DNA of 64,000 bases, from positions 186,001 through 250,000 of the forward strand of contig DIXF01000011.1 in NCBI GenBank assembly GCA_002448235.1, written 5' to 3'. Position numbers and translations under genes: made by a program. Below, piece by piece: positions 9,669 through 18,234 of the stretch; positions within the stretch are counted from its first letter, which is position 1, and the number at the start of each line of letters is the position of its first letter. The DNA comes from Syntrophaceae bacterium UBA6087. GTDB taxonomy: Bacteria > Desulfobacterota > Desulfomonilia > UBA1062. A model generated the notes under the pieces. The model was not told where the DNA came from. It made no database searches and was given only the letters and a program-made list of their open reading frames with translations.

Positions 9669-10442
9669 ATGAATTTTCGGATTCCTGCAAAGGGAAACGT
9701 CAAGCTGGAAAAGCTGCTCCAGCGGATCTACACAAACGAAGAACTCCACCAACTGTGGAAATGCGCCAATATGAACGCGGTCGACCGCAGCGGGATAAAC
9801 GATCATGGGGAGATCCATATCCGGATCGTATCCAATGCGGCGCTGAAGATACTGCGGCTCCTGGTAAAGGGTGGAGTCGAGCCCAGTATTGTGAAAAACT
9901 ATGGCATGGCTGTGGAGGATGCCGAAGTGGCCGTTGTCCTTGCGGCGTTTCTGCACGATGTGGGGATAGCGGTTCACCGGCACAATCACGAGCAGTACAG
10001 CCTGCTTTTCGCGTATCCGAAAGCCCGGGAGCTGCTGACCCGCATCTACGAGGAACCGGGCTTGACGATCCTGACCTGCGAGGTGATGCACGACATCGTT
10101 GCGCATAACGCAAAGGAGGTCTGCCTGACCATAGAAGCCGGTGTCCTGAAGGTTGCCGACGCACTGGATATGAGCCAGGGCAGATCGCGCATCCCCTTCG
10201 AGGCAGGGAAGGTGAATATTCATTCGATCTCGGCCCAGGCTGTTGACAGGGTAGATATCGAGAAAGGCGATGAGCATCCGGTTAAGCTGGTGATAGAATT
10301 GGCGAACTCTGCAGGCATCTTCCAGGTCGATGAGCTCTTGCGCAACAAGCTTCAGAACTCGTCGATAAAAGACTATGTTGAAATCCAGGCCAGGATCGAG
10401 GGCGAGATGGAACGCCGGCTGATCAAGGATTATAATCTGTAG
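9669..10442 (+). CDS. HD-domain phosphohydrolase-like protein
   Basis: 257 aa soluble protein. The HD metal-binding signature appears as AAFLHDVGIAVHRHNHEQYS (about residues 91-110), with a preceding conserved His in the HIRIVSNAALKIL segment and a later KVADALDMSQGR block like the last HD aspartate. HD proteins hydrolyse phosphate esters of nucleotides or similar molecules; the substrate here is unknown. The start has GGGGGAG about 5 nt upstream. It sits alone on the plus strand between two minus-strand units; the 250 bp before it hold no recognisable gene. Confidence 0.85.
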   Translation: MNFRIPAKGNVKLEKLLQRIYTNEELHQLWKCANMNAVDRSGINDHGEIHIRIVSNAALKILRLLVKGGVEPSIVKNYGMAVEDAEVAVVLAAFLHDVGIAVHRHNHEQYSLLFAYPKARELLTRIYEEPGLTILTCEVMHDIVAHNAKEVCLTIEAGVLKVADALDMSQGRSRIPFEAGKVNIHSISAQAVDRVDIEKGDEHPVKLVIELANSAGIFQVDELLRNKLQNSSIKDYVEIQARIEGEMERRLIKDYNL

Positions 10443-10500
10443 CGCAATGCGACCAAAGGGAGCGGCTTGCTTGTAAACGTAGGTGATAACAAAAAGGCTT

Positions 10501-11694
10501 TTATCTGCCGACCCAGTAGTTTCGCTGCTCTTTGGAAAATACCGAACCTGTGGGCTCTTCTGCGCCCTTGAAGCCTTCCTTCTGATGGTGCCTTTCCCCT
10601 CTGCTGAGCCTTCTGCCCATCTCTGCATGAATCGCTTCTTCGTGGATGGAATGGGGGAAAAAGCTCTTGGTGATGCCCAGGGCCATGTCGGTTTTCTCCA
10701 CCGATGTCCGCCAGTCTTTCTCTATGCCCGTCAGCGACCGGACGGCATCGACGCTCTCGGGCACCACGATGGACTCGTTATGGACCTGGAACGTCAGGTA
10801 CACTTCGCGGTTGTCCGATGACAGGGCGTCTTCCCAGATGGCCACCTCCCACATGTCGTTCCGCGGACGCCTGAGGTCCCGCATGAGCTCGATGACCGCA
10901 TTCAGGGCGACGAGGCCGTTGCCCGAGCTGACAAAGACGATCCGCGGCTCTTCCCACAGCGCATGGCGCAGTTCTTCGATGGTGACGTTCTTTTTTGTCT
11001 CGATCATGGCAAAATGGAGGTGGCTCAAGTTGTACGGTCCGGCCCCTGCCATGGTCGTGATGTCCAGATCCGGGATGACGGTCTTTGCGTCAGGCCCCTG
11101 GTGGCTCGGCACTTTGGTCTCGGGGATCGCGGTATTGATCATTCCGTTGTCATGTGATTCCCATGGATCGGTCGCGCGGCGGAGGAGCACTGCCCGGACC
11201 CGGTATACCCATCCCCTTTTGTGCAGGGCATTGGATATTCTGCAGAGTGCGGTGGTGTTGCACGAGACGACCCGGGCGAAATCCCTGTTCAGCGCGCCGG
11301 CGTAATTCACCTGCGCAACGAAAGAATACCCCGTCAGGGAGTGTTTCTCTCCCCCCTGGAATATGGCCTTTACTCCCGCTTCCTTGTACTTTTCCTTGTT
11401 TCGCGCCCCGATTCCCTTCGGGGTGCAGTCTACGACGATATCCGCCTGCTTCAGAAGGTCATCGATCATCCCCTGGACCGGTATATTCGCCTCTTCCATC
11501 TCGGGGCGTTTCTCTGCCGTGGAAGCATATACGGGGTATCCCCTCTCCACTGCTACCCGGATGCGGTAATCGCTCGATACATCGGCAACCCCGGCGAGCT
11601 CCATGTCGTCCTGAAGCGCCACTGCATCGGCTACCCGTTTGCCGATGACCCCATATCCGTTCACTGCCACCCTGGGTATACTGCCTCTACTCAT
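10501..11694 (-). CDS. archaeal-type (type II) glyceraldehyde-3-phosphate dehydrogenase
   Basis: 397 aa. Converts glyceraldehyde 3-phosphate and phosphate to 1,3-bisphosphoglycerate with NAD(P)+. The sequence has VAVNGYGVIGKRVADAV for nucleotide binding, VVDCTPKGIGARNK, and the catalytic Cys145 in VVSCNTTALCR, the pattern of the archaeal class II enzyme rather than bacterial GapA (SCTTN). The ATG at 11694 is chosen because AGGAG lies about 7 nt upstream and it gives the family's usual N-terminus; the frame extends 44 residues further without homology-like content. The C-terminus carries about 50 extra, charged residues. Transfer from archaea is likely but ancient. Confidence 0.92.
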   Translation of the reverse strand: MSRGSIPRVAVNGYGVIGKRVADAVALQDDMELAGVADVSSDYRIRVAVERGYPVYASTAEKRPEMEEANIPVQGMIDDLLKQADIVVDCTPKGIGARNKEKYKEAGVKAIFQGGEKHSLTGYSFVAQVNYAGALNRDFARVVSCNTTALCRISNALHKRGWVYRVRAVLLRRATDPWESHDNGMINTAIPETKVPSHQGPDAKTVIPDLDITTMAGAGPYNLSHLHFAMIETKKNVTIEELRHALWEEPRIVFVSSGNGLVALNAVIELMRDLRRPRNDMWEVAIWEDALSSDNREVYLTFQVHNESIVVPESVDAVRSLTGIEKDWRTSVEKTDMALGITKSFFPHSIHEEAIHAEMGRRLSRGERHHQKEGFKGAEEPTGSVFSKEQRNYWVGR

Positions 11695-12040
11695 TTTTTT
11701 CTCCTGTCCTTTTCGTATAAAAAGTATTTGCCCTTGGACAGCGTCCCAGTGACCCGGCGGGTATCGGCGGCAACTATAGCGCTCAGCGGTTACCTCCGGG
11801 ACGTGAATATGGAATGACCGGACCATGCCGGATATTAAGGCCTTTGCCTCGTTCTCTTCTGAAGGATTGCACGCAGGCTGATTTGGATTATCGGCACCTC
11901 TCTATTATATGTTTTAATATGCCCCTGCATACCAAAATCAACGGTCGCCATTAGGCTGCGGTTCCTTAGACAAGAATATGATTTCAATCCGGATACCGGG
12001 GGTATAGGTCTGATGAGCCCCGTTGGATTGTAGGTTGACC
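11695..12040. other. 346-bp intergenic region
   Basis: Lies between divergently transcribed genes, so it should contain both promoters. An AT-richer part around 11890-11930 is the likeliest place. I see no convincing gene, RNA or strong hairpin. Confidence 0.4.
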
Positions 12041-12592
12041 ATGACTGACAGAAATCTCTACATAAACGATGAATTGGGGTTCTCAATCGAAAAACCTGAG
12101 GACTGGACGTTCATACCGAAACAATGGGCGATAAACCTCATAATAAACAGGGCCGATCCTCCCTCGGAAGGGAATGATAACCTGATCCAGTATGCACAGG
12201 AGCCGCTTGTATACTTTCATTACGATCACAGGCTCTCCGATCTGGTGCTTCCCACCGTGCAGGCAATGCACCGCATGATAATCGGCGTAAGCTCCATAGA
12301 CCGCCCGACTTTTTTGAGGATGCAGCTTATTCAGCTGGAAGCCGTATTCAGGGACTTCTGCCTCCTCGAAGCGACCTCGGACGGGATCATATCGAAAAGA
12401 CCGGCCAACATCATTAAATCGACCTTCACGGTTTTTAATCAGAACGGAACCGAGCTGGAGTGCCTGTCGCGCTGCTACCTGATCTTTGCCGGAGACCATG
12501 TGCTTTCCGTAGAGATGTCCGGTCCGATCGGAGGAGAATTCTGCTGCGAAAAAGAGTTCAGGGACGTCCTTACATCGATTCGTTTTGAATGA
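12041..12592 (+). CDS. conserved hypothetical protein, possibly DcrB/PsbP-like fold
   Basis: 183 aa, soluble, no signal peptide or membrane segment. It begins MTDRNLYINDELGFSIEKPE and continues with a pattern of short beta strands ending in FRDVLTSIRFE, which recalls the DcrB/PsbP-like fold (proteins starting with a 'GFSIEKPxDW' strand). No catalytic motif is evident. A TTG at 12023 in the same frame is an alternative start, but the ATG at 12041 matches the likely fold. Function not assigned. Confidence 0.65.
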   Translation: MTDRNLYINDELGFSIEKPEDWTFIPKQWAINLIINRADPPSEGNDNLIQYAQEPLVYFHYDHRLSDLVLPTVQAMHRMIIGVSSIDRPTFLRMQLIQLEAVFRDFCLLEATSDGIISKRPANIIKSTFTVFNQNGTELECLSRCYLIFAGDHVLSVEMSGPIGGEFCCEKEFRDVLTSIRFE

Positions 12593-12622
12593 TGTATGCG
12601 CCGGGATCGTCCTGAGCGGGCC

Positions 12623-12835
12623 TCACTTTTTTCGAGACGCTTTTGCGCCGCCACCGGGTTTTTTGTCACGGCACGAATGCTTGCTGCACGCTTCGCCGTG
12701 GAGACACAGCCCGCACTTGTTGTCGCTGCACCACTGGCAGTGAAAGCAGTCTCTGCACGGGTGCTTTTTTGCGCCGCCGTTTTCATCAGGGACGTACAAT
12801 AACCCCGCAATGCCCTTCATCCGTACGAATGCCAT
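12623..12835 (-). CDS. small cysteine-rich protein, probable metal-binding
   Basis: 70 aa with nine cysteines in 29 residues: CRDCFHCQWCSDNKCGLC, then CSKHSC, plus two histidines nearby, and a basic tail (KKPGGGAKASRKK). The spacing suggests one or more zinc or iron sites. AAAGG lies about 7 nt before the ATG at 12835; an internal ATG at residue 6 is an alternative. It converges on the hypothetical gene at 12041-12592. I do not recognise a named family with certainty. Confidence 0.65.
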   Translation of the reverse strand: MAFVRMKGIAGLLYVPDENGGAKKHPCRDCFHCQWCSDNKCGLCLHGEACSKHSCRDKKPGGGAKASRKK

Positions 12836-12968
12836 GAAAAACCTTTCGCATACCCTGACGGCAAAGATAAAGGGATTTTTCGTTATGACAAAAAATGACG
12901 CCCCGATCTCATCATTTGATAAAGGTTTCGGGTGAGGGTATACATTACATGAAGGGATACAGCAGAGT

Positions 12969-13589
12969 ATGAAGATAACGCTTGCGGCTGTGTGTGCAGC
13001 AATGGTCGTCTGTACGTGTCAGGCCGGGTGGGCAAGGGAGTGGCAGGTCTCTCCCATGGTCGGCTACACCTTTGGCGGATCGTTCGAAGAGGAGGGCTCG
13101 GATACCGAGTTGAGCCTCAAGGAGACCGCGAGCTACGGAATTGCCGTCAGTACGGAGCATGAGAAGGACACCCGGTACGAGTTTTTCTACAGCCGACAGC
13201 CCACCGAGCTGAAGGTCGATGAAGGCATACTGTCCGACGATGCCCTCTTTGATATCGACGTGCATTACATCCAGATCGGCGGTACGGTGATGCTGAGCGA
13301 AGAGCAGCATTTTGCCTGTCCTTATATCGTGGGGACACTGGGGATCACCCACCTCAATCCCCGTTCTTCGGGTTTCGACTCGATGACCCGCCCCTCTCTC
13401 GGGCTCGGCATCGGCGCCCTTGTCCCCCTCGTCAAGCATTTCGGCCTCCGCTTCGAAGGCCGGGGATTTGCAACGCTGATAAACAGCAGCGGCACCGTGT
13501 TCAGCAATGATCAGGGCCTTTCTATCAGGATACGGTCCGATGCGTTCACCCAGTTCGTGTTCAATGCCGGATTCTTTTTCAGTTTCTGA
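12969..13589 (+). CDS. outer-membrane beta-barrel protein
   Basis: 206 aa. A signal peptide (1-22, ending GWA) precedes alternating hydrophobic/polar strands (WQVSPMVGYTFGG, YGIAVSTEH, YIQIGGTVML, PSLGLGIGALVPL) and a C-terminal aromatic end FNAGFFFSF, the outer-membrane insertion signal. The size suits an 8-stranded OmpW/OmpX-like barrel. Ligand or role unknown. Confidence 0.8.
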   Translation: MKITLAAVCAAMVVCTCQAGWAREWQVSPMVGYTFGGSFEEEGSDTELSLKETASYGIAVSTEHEKDTRYEFFYSRQPTELKVDEGILSDDALFDIDVHYIQIGGTVMLSEEQHFACPYIVGTLGITHLNPRSSGFDSMTRPSLGLGIGALVPLVKHFGLRFEGRGFATLINSSGTVFSNDQGLSIRIRSDAFTQFVFNAGFFFSF

Positions 13590-13799
13590 TAATGAAAGAC
13601 TAAAGCACTGCCTGTCCGAGGTGTCCCTAGAGGCATCCGGATGGGCGGCAAGGATGCTGCGGAAATCCCTGAAGATAGTAGAGGATGAATGGGACTGGTT
13701 TCACGCGGTGAGGGGATGCCGGTCTTTCTTGTGTCGAAGAGGGGCGATTTGCGGTACAATCATCGATGCAAGCGATATTCATGGAGGAGGATATATATC

Positions 13800-15281
13800 A
13801 TGAAGAAAACCTTTTCAGCGTTTCTGATCCTGCTTGTCCTGGCAGGACCGGCCTCGGCGGAGAGCTTCAAGCGTGTGGTGCTGTACCGGGACATGGCGTA
13901 TCTTACTGTCGAGAAAACGGCATCCGGTGGAAAGGTTGTCGTCGAGGCACCGCCCGAGCTCATCCATGACTCCTTGAGCGTCACCCCCATACAGGGGGGA
14001 ACGGTCAAGTCCATGAGCATTGAGCCGAAGCGCCTCATGAGCGGCAGGGCGAAACTGATCAAAGATCAGCTGGTGTCGAAGAAAGCGGAGCTCGAAGGGA
14101 AAAAGCGCCTGCAGAAGACGATGGAGCGGCAGATCGAGCTCATCTTCGACTCAGCACAAGCCAGGGACAAAGAGGCGGCCTTCTCCCGGACCCGCATGGC
14201 CGAGGCCCTCTCGTTCATCGACGAGCGCGTGAGCAGCCTGAATCAGAAGCACATCGCCCTCGGCTCCGAGATCGACGCCATTACCCTTCAGGTTAAGGAC
14301 CTCGAGGAGGCCTTAAGCAGCGTCTCCGGCAAACAGGGATTCGAGATCGCGGTGGAAACGGATGCAGGAAGAGTGGTGCAGGTATCCTATGCCGTTTCGA
14401 ACGGCTCATGGAGGCCGGAATATGCCGTGTATGCAAGCCCTGCAAAAGGCGAGATGAAGATCGAGTCAACTGCGGTCATACGGCAGGCAACCGGAGTCGA
14501 CTGGGAGGCAGAAGAGCTCTCCGTTGCCACGGGCAGGCCGGGGTTCGGCATCCAGGCGCCCGAGCTTTTTCCGTGGATTATAGACGTGCCGAGGCGGTAC
14601 AGCCAGGGCATGCTCAGGGAGAAGTCGATGATGTCGGCCGCCCCGATGGAGGATGCAATGGATGAGAGCATGGAAGCGCCGGTCAAGGAAACTGCCGCTT
14701 CGTATGTCGTCGGTGCTGCCCGTTCGGTTACGCTGCCTGGCGACGGGACGGAAAGATCGGTCATCCTGCAGAGAAAACCCCTTGAAGCGAAAATCTTCAG
14801 GATGAGTGTGCCGCGTGCCGACAACGGCGTGTTCCTTCGTGCCGAAACCGTGTGGCCCGGACCCTCGCCGATCCTGCAGGGGAGCTACAGCGCATTCGTG
14901 GACGGCGAGTTCATGGGCAGAGGCTCTCTCAAACAGACCCAGCCGGGAGAACAGGTCGGCGTGGATCTCGGAAGGGACGAGGGGATCAAGGCAGAGCGGA
15001 AAGAAAAGGTCTTTCATGAAAAGACCCTGACCGGCAAGGACAGGACAACCTATTCCTATACCATAACGCTCAAGAACACCAGGAAGGTTCCGGCCCGGCT
15101 CACCCTGAAAGATCAGATCCCCCTTTCACGGGACGAGTCGATAAAGGTGGATTTCATCGAGGCGACTCCTTCAGTAAAGCCGAACGATGAAGGCATCCTT
15201 TCCTGGGAGCTGGACTGCGCGCCCGGCTCGACCACGACGGTCGCATTTTCCTTCTCGGTTACCGGGATGCCGCCGTTTTAG
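13800..15281 (+). CDS. DUF4139 domain-containing exported protein (mucoidy inhibitor A-like)
   Basis: 493 aa. Signal peptide (about 1-21), then an N-terminal DUF4140-like region ending in a coiled coil (about 80-180), then the DUF4139 beta-rich domain (about 190-493) with AVSNGSWRPEY near its start and ETVWPGPSPILQGSYSAFVD, typical of this family. GGAGGAGG lies 8 nt before the ATG at 13800. The biochemical role of the family is unknown. It is followed by a strong terminator-like hairpin at 15323-15361. Confidence 0.85.
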   Translation: MKKTFSAFLILLVLAGPASAESFKRVVLYRDMAYLTVEKTASGGKVVVEAPPELIHDSLSVTPIQGGTVKSMSIEPKRLMSGRAKLIKDQLVSKKAELEGKKRLQKTMERQIELIFDSAQARDKEAAFSRTRMAEALSFIDERVSSLNQKHIALGSEIDAITLQVKDLEEALSSVSGKQGFEIAVETDAGRVVQVSYAVSNGSWRPEYAVYASPAKGEMKIESTAVIRQATGVDWEAEELSVATGRPGFGIQAPELFPWIIDVPRRYSQGMLREKSMMSAAPMEDAMDESMEAPVKETAASYVVGAARSVTLPGDGTERSVILQRKPLEAKIFRMSVPRADNGVFLRAETVWPGPSPILQGSYSAFVDGEFMGRGSLKQTQPGEQVGVDLGRDEGIKAERKEKVFHEKTLTGKDRTTYSYTITLKNTRKVPARLTLKDQIPLSRDESIKVDFIEATPSVKPNDEGILSWELDCAPGSTTTVAFSFSVTGMPPF

Positions 15282-15322
15282 CGCTTAAAAGCAGAGGTTC
15301 CTCCGGTAATCGTAAAGAAAAA

Positions 15323-15361
15323 AAGAGGAGGTTCGGATTGCAGTCTTTCGAACCTCCTCTT
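15323..15361. terminator. bidirectional intrinsic terminator
   Basis: Perfect 13-bp inverted repeat AAGAGGAGGTTCG / CGAACCTCCTCTT with a 13-nt loop. It is flanked by an A-rich run on the left and TTTTTT a few bases to the right, so it can serve both convergent genes (DUF4139 protein and OmpA protein). Confidence 0.85.
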
Positions 15362-15386
15362 GCAGCATCTTTTTTGCCGGTTAAGC

Positions 15387-16634
15387 TCAGATGGGTTTGA
15401 ACTCGATTCTCCTGTTCTTTGCCCTTCCGTCTTTCGTTGCATTTGTTGCAGCAGGATTCGATACCCCGTACCCTTTCGCGGTGAGCCTGTCCGCTGCAAT
15501 GCCCTTGCCGATGAGATAATCCCTGACCGCATTTGCCCGATTTTCAGAAAGCTTCTGGTTCGATGCTCTCGACCCAAGACTGTCCGTATAGCCCTGGATC
15601 TCGAGTTTTGCCTCGGGGTTGCCGTTCATGTACGTGATGACACCCTGAAGCACCGGGTAGCTCTCCTGCTTTATCGTTGCCTTGCTGGTGTCAAAATAGA
15701 TGTTTCCGAAATTGTATGTCCCCTGCTTCGTTATTTCAGCCTTCGGAGCCGGGCATCCGTTTGCTTCCACCTTGGTTCCCTTCGGGGTGTCCGGGCACTT
15801 GTCAAGATAGTCGGCAACGCCGTCGCCGTCAGCATCAAGCGGGCAGCCGCTTGCATCCACTTTGGCTCCCTTCGGGGTCTGTGGGCATTTATCAAGGGAA
15901 TCGGCAATGCCGTCGCCGTCGCTGTCTTTCGGGCAGCCCTTCGCGTCCACGGCAACGCCGGAAGGCGTGCCGGGGCATGCATCGTTCCTGTCGAGCACGC
16001 CGTCACGGTCGCTGTCGGCCTCGACAGGCGCGGCCGTCGTTGCGGGAGTCTCTTTCACCGGTGCAGCGGCTGCCTTTGCGGCGCAGCCGAAACGGAAGTT
16101 GAAGCCAAGCGTGTAGAGGAGGCTGTTGCAGGTGTCTACGTCTTCATTGAAGGTTATGACGTGGCGGACATCGGCACGCAAGTCCACGGAAGGGTTCACT
16201 ATATATTTGAGCCCCAGGCCGTAGTCTGCGCCGAAATCGGTCTCGTTTCCCGTTGCGTCGCTGTTCAGCCTCATGGCAACCGGGCCGGCAGCGATATACG
16301 GAACAAACGTGGAAGAATCAGTTAAATAATAAAGCGCCTCCAGGCGGTATAATCTGATGAATGCATCCTCATCGACCCCTGTGCCGTCTTCGTCAGTATT
16401 CATCTGTGCAAATGAAAGCTCTGCGGCCAGGTTCTTGGTGAAGTTGTATCCGAGGCCCAGGCCAGCAATGGAAGAGCTGTCATATTTCAGGTCGTGGTCC
16501 GGGTGAAACTTGCCAAAGAAAAGATTCACGTACGCCCCTTTGTCGGGATTCTCGGCAGAAGCTGCATATGTGCAGGTAAAAAGAAACACGATAGCCATGA
16601 TGGGTATCAGTCCGGCATAACGAAGTACTTTCAT
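15387..16634 (-). CDS. OmpA-family outer-membrane protein with thrombospondin type 3 repeats
   Basis: 415 aa. Signal peptide (1-27), an 8-stranded barrel (about 30-190), an Ala/Pro linker, three calcium-binding-type repeats (DSDRDGVLDRNDACPGTP, DSDGDGIADSLDKCPQTP, DADGDGVADYLDKCPDTP; about 208-300), and a C-terminal OmpA peptidoglycan-binding domain with IQGYTDSLGS and NRRIEFKPI. It links the outer membrane to peptidoglycan. AGGAGGG lies 4-5 nt before the ATG, and a candidate promoter is at 16684-16711. Confidence 0.95.
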   Translation of the reverse strand: MKVLRYAGLIPIMAIVFLFTCTYAASAENPDKGAYVNLFFGKFHPDHDLKYDSSSIAGLGLGYNFTKNLAAELSFAQMNTDEDGTGVDEDAFIRLYRLEALYYLTDSSTFVPYIAAGPVAMRLNSDATGNETDFGADYGLGLKYIVNPSVDLRADVRHVITFNEDVDTCNSLLYTLGFNFRFGCAAKAAAAPVKETPATTAAPVEADSDRDGVLDRNDACPGTPSGVAVDAKGCPKDSDGDGIADSLDKCPQTPKGAKVDASGCPLDADGDGVADYLDKCPDTPKGTKVEANGCPAPKAEITKQGTYNFGNIYFDTSKATIKQESYPVLQGVITYMNGNPEAKLEIQGYTDSLGSRASNQKLSENRANAVRDYLIGKGIAADRLTAKGYGVSNPAATNATKDGRAKNRRIEFKPI

Positions 16635-16683
16635 AAAACCCTCCTCTTAGGTTTTTTTATTCAATGTGAGGTATTCTCTTATG

Positions 16684-16711
16684 TGTATATCCGATAATCT
16701 CTATACGTCAA
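16684..16711 (-). promoter_or_regulatory. candidate sigma-70 promoter of the OmpA gene
   Basis: On the minus strand TTGACG (16711-16706), 16 bp, TATACA (16689-16684), giving a leader of about 40 nt. Matched by eye only. Confidence 0.4.
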
Positions 16712-16834
16712 GCCGGTCATTATTTTTTTCTCCCCGGCCTCGTTTCCGATGGTGCCGGCATCATGGCCGAAGGCTTTTTGAATCCTTATTTCATTTATTG
16801 AATCTTAAATAGTATGCATGGAGGAATACTATAT

Positions 16835-16890
16835 AAGGGTAATATGCTTTTATTCTTGACTTTTCGAATAGATACACTATTATTACCCTT
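16835..16890. repeat. 10-bp perfect inverted repeat around the helicase promoter
   Basis: AAGGGTAATA (16835-16844) and TATTACCCTT (16881-16890) enclose the -35 and most of the -10 of the helicase promoter; the right arm overlaps the -10 box. The layout suits an operator for a dimeric repressor or a switchable DNA structure. Confidence 0.6.
16856..16883 (+). promoter_or_regulatory. candidate sigma-70 promoter of the DEAD-box helicase
   Basis: TTGACT (16856-16861), 16 bp, TATTAT (16878-16883). The start codon is 83 nt past the -10 box, so the leader would be about 75 nt. Long leaders are common on RNA-helicase genes, but no structure was identified. Confidence 0.55.
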
Positions 16891-16965
16891 GAGAAAGATA
16901 AATAATTCATGAAATCAGGCTCACATTGTCGATAACTATACCAACGAACCTACCAAGGAGTATCA

Positions 16966-18210
16966 ATGCTTTTTACTGAATTGCAGCTAGACGAGCGGAT
17001 TATGCTCGGCATCAATGATGCAGGTTTCTCCGAATGTACATCGGTCCAGGCAGCAACGTTTACGCACAGCTTGAACGGCCGTGATGTATGCGCCCAGTCA
17101 CAGACGGGCACGGGCAAGACTGCAGCATATCTCGTAACCATTTTTCAGAATCTCTTGAACAACAAGGGCAAGAGGGCGCTGATTATCGTCCCCACCCGGG
17201 AACTTGCTCTCCAGGTGGAAAAGGACGCCCTGCTTCTGGGTGCGCACATGGACTTCCAGGTCGCATGCATTTACGGAGGGGTGGGGTACAACGTCCAGGA
17301 GCGGCAGCTCAAGCGCGGGGCGGAAATCATCGTAGGCACCCCGGGCCGGCTGCTGGATTTTCACCAGTCCCACAAGCTCAGTTTCAGGGACATGGACATC
17401 CTCGTCATCGACGAGGCGGACCGCCTTTTCGATATGGGCTTCATGCCCGATCTCAAAAGGATGCTCAAGGCCATGCAGCCTGCCCATAAGAGGCAGACCA
17501 TGCTCTTCAGCGCCACGTTGAGTTTCCTGGTAAAAGAGCTCGCGTGGCGTTTTATGAACGATCCCATGGAGGTCGAAATCGCCCCGGAGAAGCTGACCGT
17601 GGAGACCGTGACGCAGGAGCTCTACCATGTGGGCAATGAAGAAAAGATGAGCCTTCTTCTGGGGATTCTCGCCAAAGAAAAGCCCAAGAACTGTCTGATC
17701 TTCACCAATATGAAGCAGACCGCCGAGAAAGTCTCCCGGCGTCTCGGTATGAACGGGATCGGCTGCGAATTCATTACCGGCGATCTCAATCAGAAGGAGA
17801 GGAGCCGGCTTATCGAGGGCATCAAGGAAGGCCGGATACCCCTTCTCGTGGCGACGAACGTGGCCTCCCGAGGGTTACACGTAGATAACCTCGACCTCGT
17901 GATCAACTACGATCTGCCCGAAGACTGCGAGGATTATGTCCACCGCATCGGCCGCACCGCAAGGGCCGGCAAGGAGGGGAAAGCCGTATCGCTCGCCTGC
18001 GAGGATTACATCTACTGCCTCGAATCCATTGAAAAGTATCTCGGTATGAAGATACCCGTTGTATGGCCCGAAGAGTCCCTGTTCGTAGAGGATAAGAGCA
18101 TGCGGAAGAGGAGCTCCGGTTCCGGTTCCGGCTCCGGCAGGGGCGGCCACAAAGACAAAGACAAAGGCAGGCGTGGCCCGAGGAACAGGAAGGCGGCAAC
18201 CGCCGCGTAA
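16966..18210 (+). CDS. DEAD-box ATP-dependent RNA helicase (RhlE/RhlB type)
   Basis: 414 aa. Unwinds structured RNA using ATP. Motifs in order: AQSQTGTGKT (Walker A, 43-52), PTRELA, TPGRLLD, DEAD (149-152), SAT, then the second RecA-like domain with NVASRGLHVDNLDLVINYDLP and HRIGRTARAG. The tail is Ser/Gly- and Lys/Arg-rich (SGSGSGSGRGG, GRRGPRNRK), a typical non-specific RNA-binding end. AAGGAG is 6 nt before the ATG. Cold or stress induction is typical of the family but not shown here. The CPBP gene starts 25 nt after its stop. Confidence 0.97.
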   Translation: MLFTELQLDERIMLGINDAGFSECTSVQAATFTHSLNGRDVCAQSQTGTGKTAAYLVTIFQNLLNNKGKRALIIVPTRELALQVEKDALLLGAHMDFQVACIYGGVGYNVQERQLKRGAEIIVGTPGRLLDFHQSHKLSFRDMDILVIDEADRLFDMGFMPDLKRMLKAMQPAHKRQTMLFSATLSFLVKELAWRFMNDPMEVEIAPEKLTVETVTQELYHVGNEEKMSLLLGILAKEKPKNCLIFTNMKQTAEKVSRRLGMNGIGCEFITGDLNQKERSRLIEGIKEGRIPLLVATNVASRGLHVDNLDLVINYDLPEDCEDYVHRIGRTARAGKEGKAVSLACEDYIYCLESIEKYLGMKIPVVWPEESLFVEDKSMRKRSSGSGSGSGRGGHKDKDKGRRGPRNRKAATAA

Positions 18211-18234
18211 GAGAACGGCCGTCCGGTTCTTTGC

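Noticed and set aside
9453..10628. 391-codon minus-strand frame over the HD-domain gene
   Set aside because: The opposite strand encodes a proper HD protein with its metal motif and a good ribosome site; this frame has no family features.
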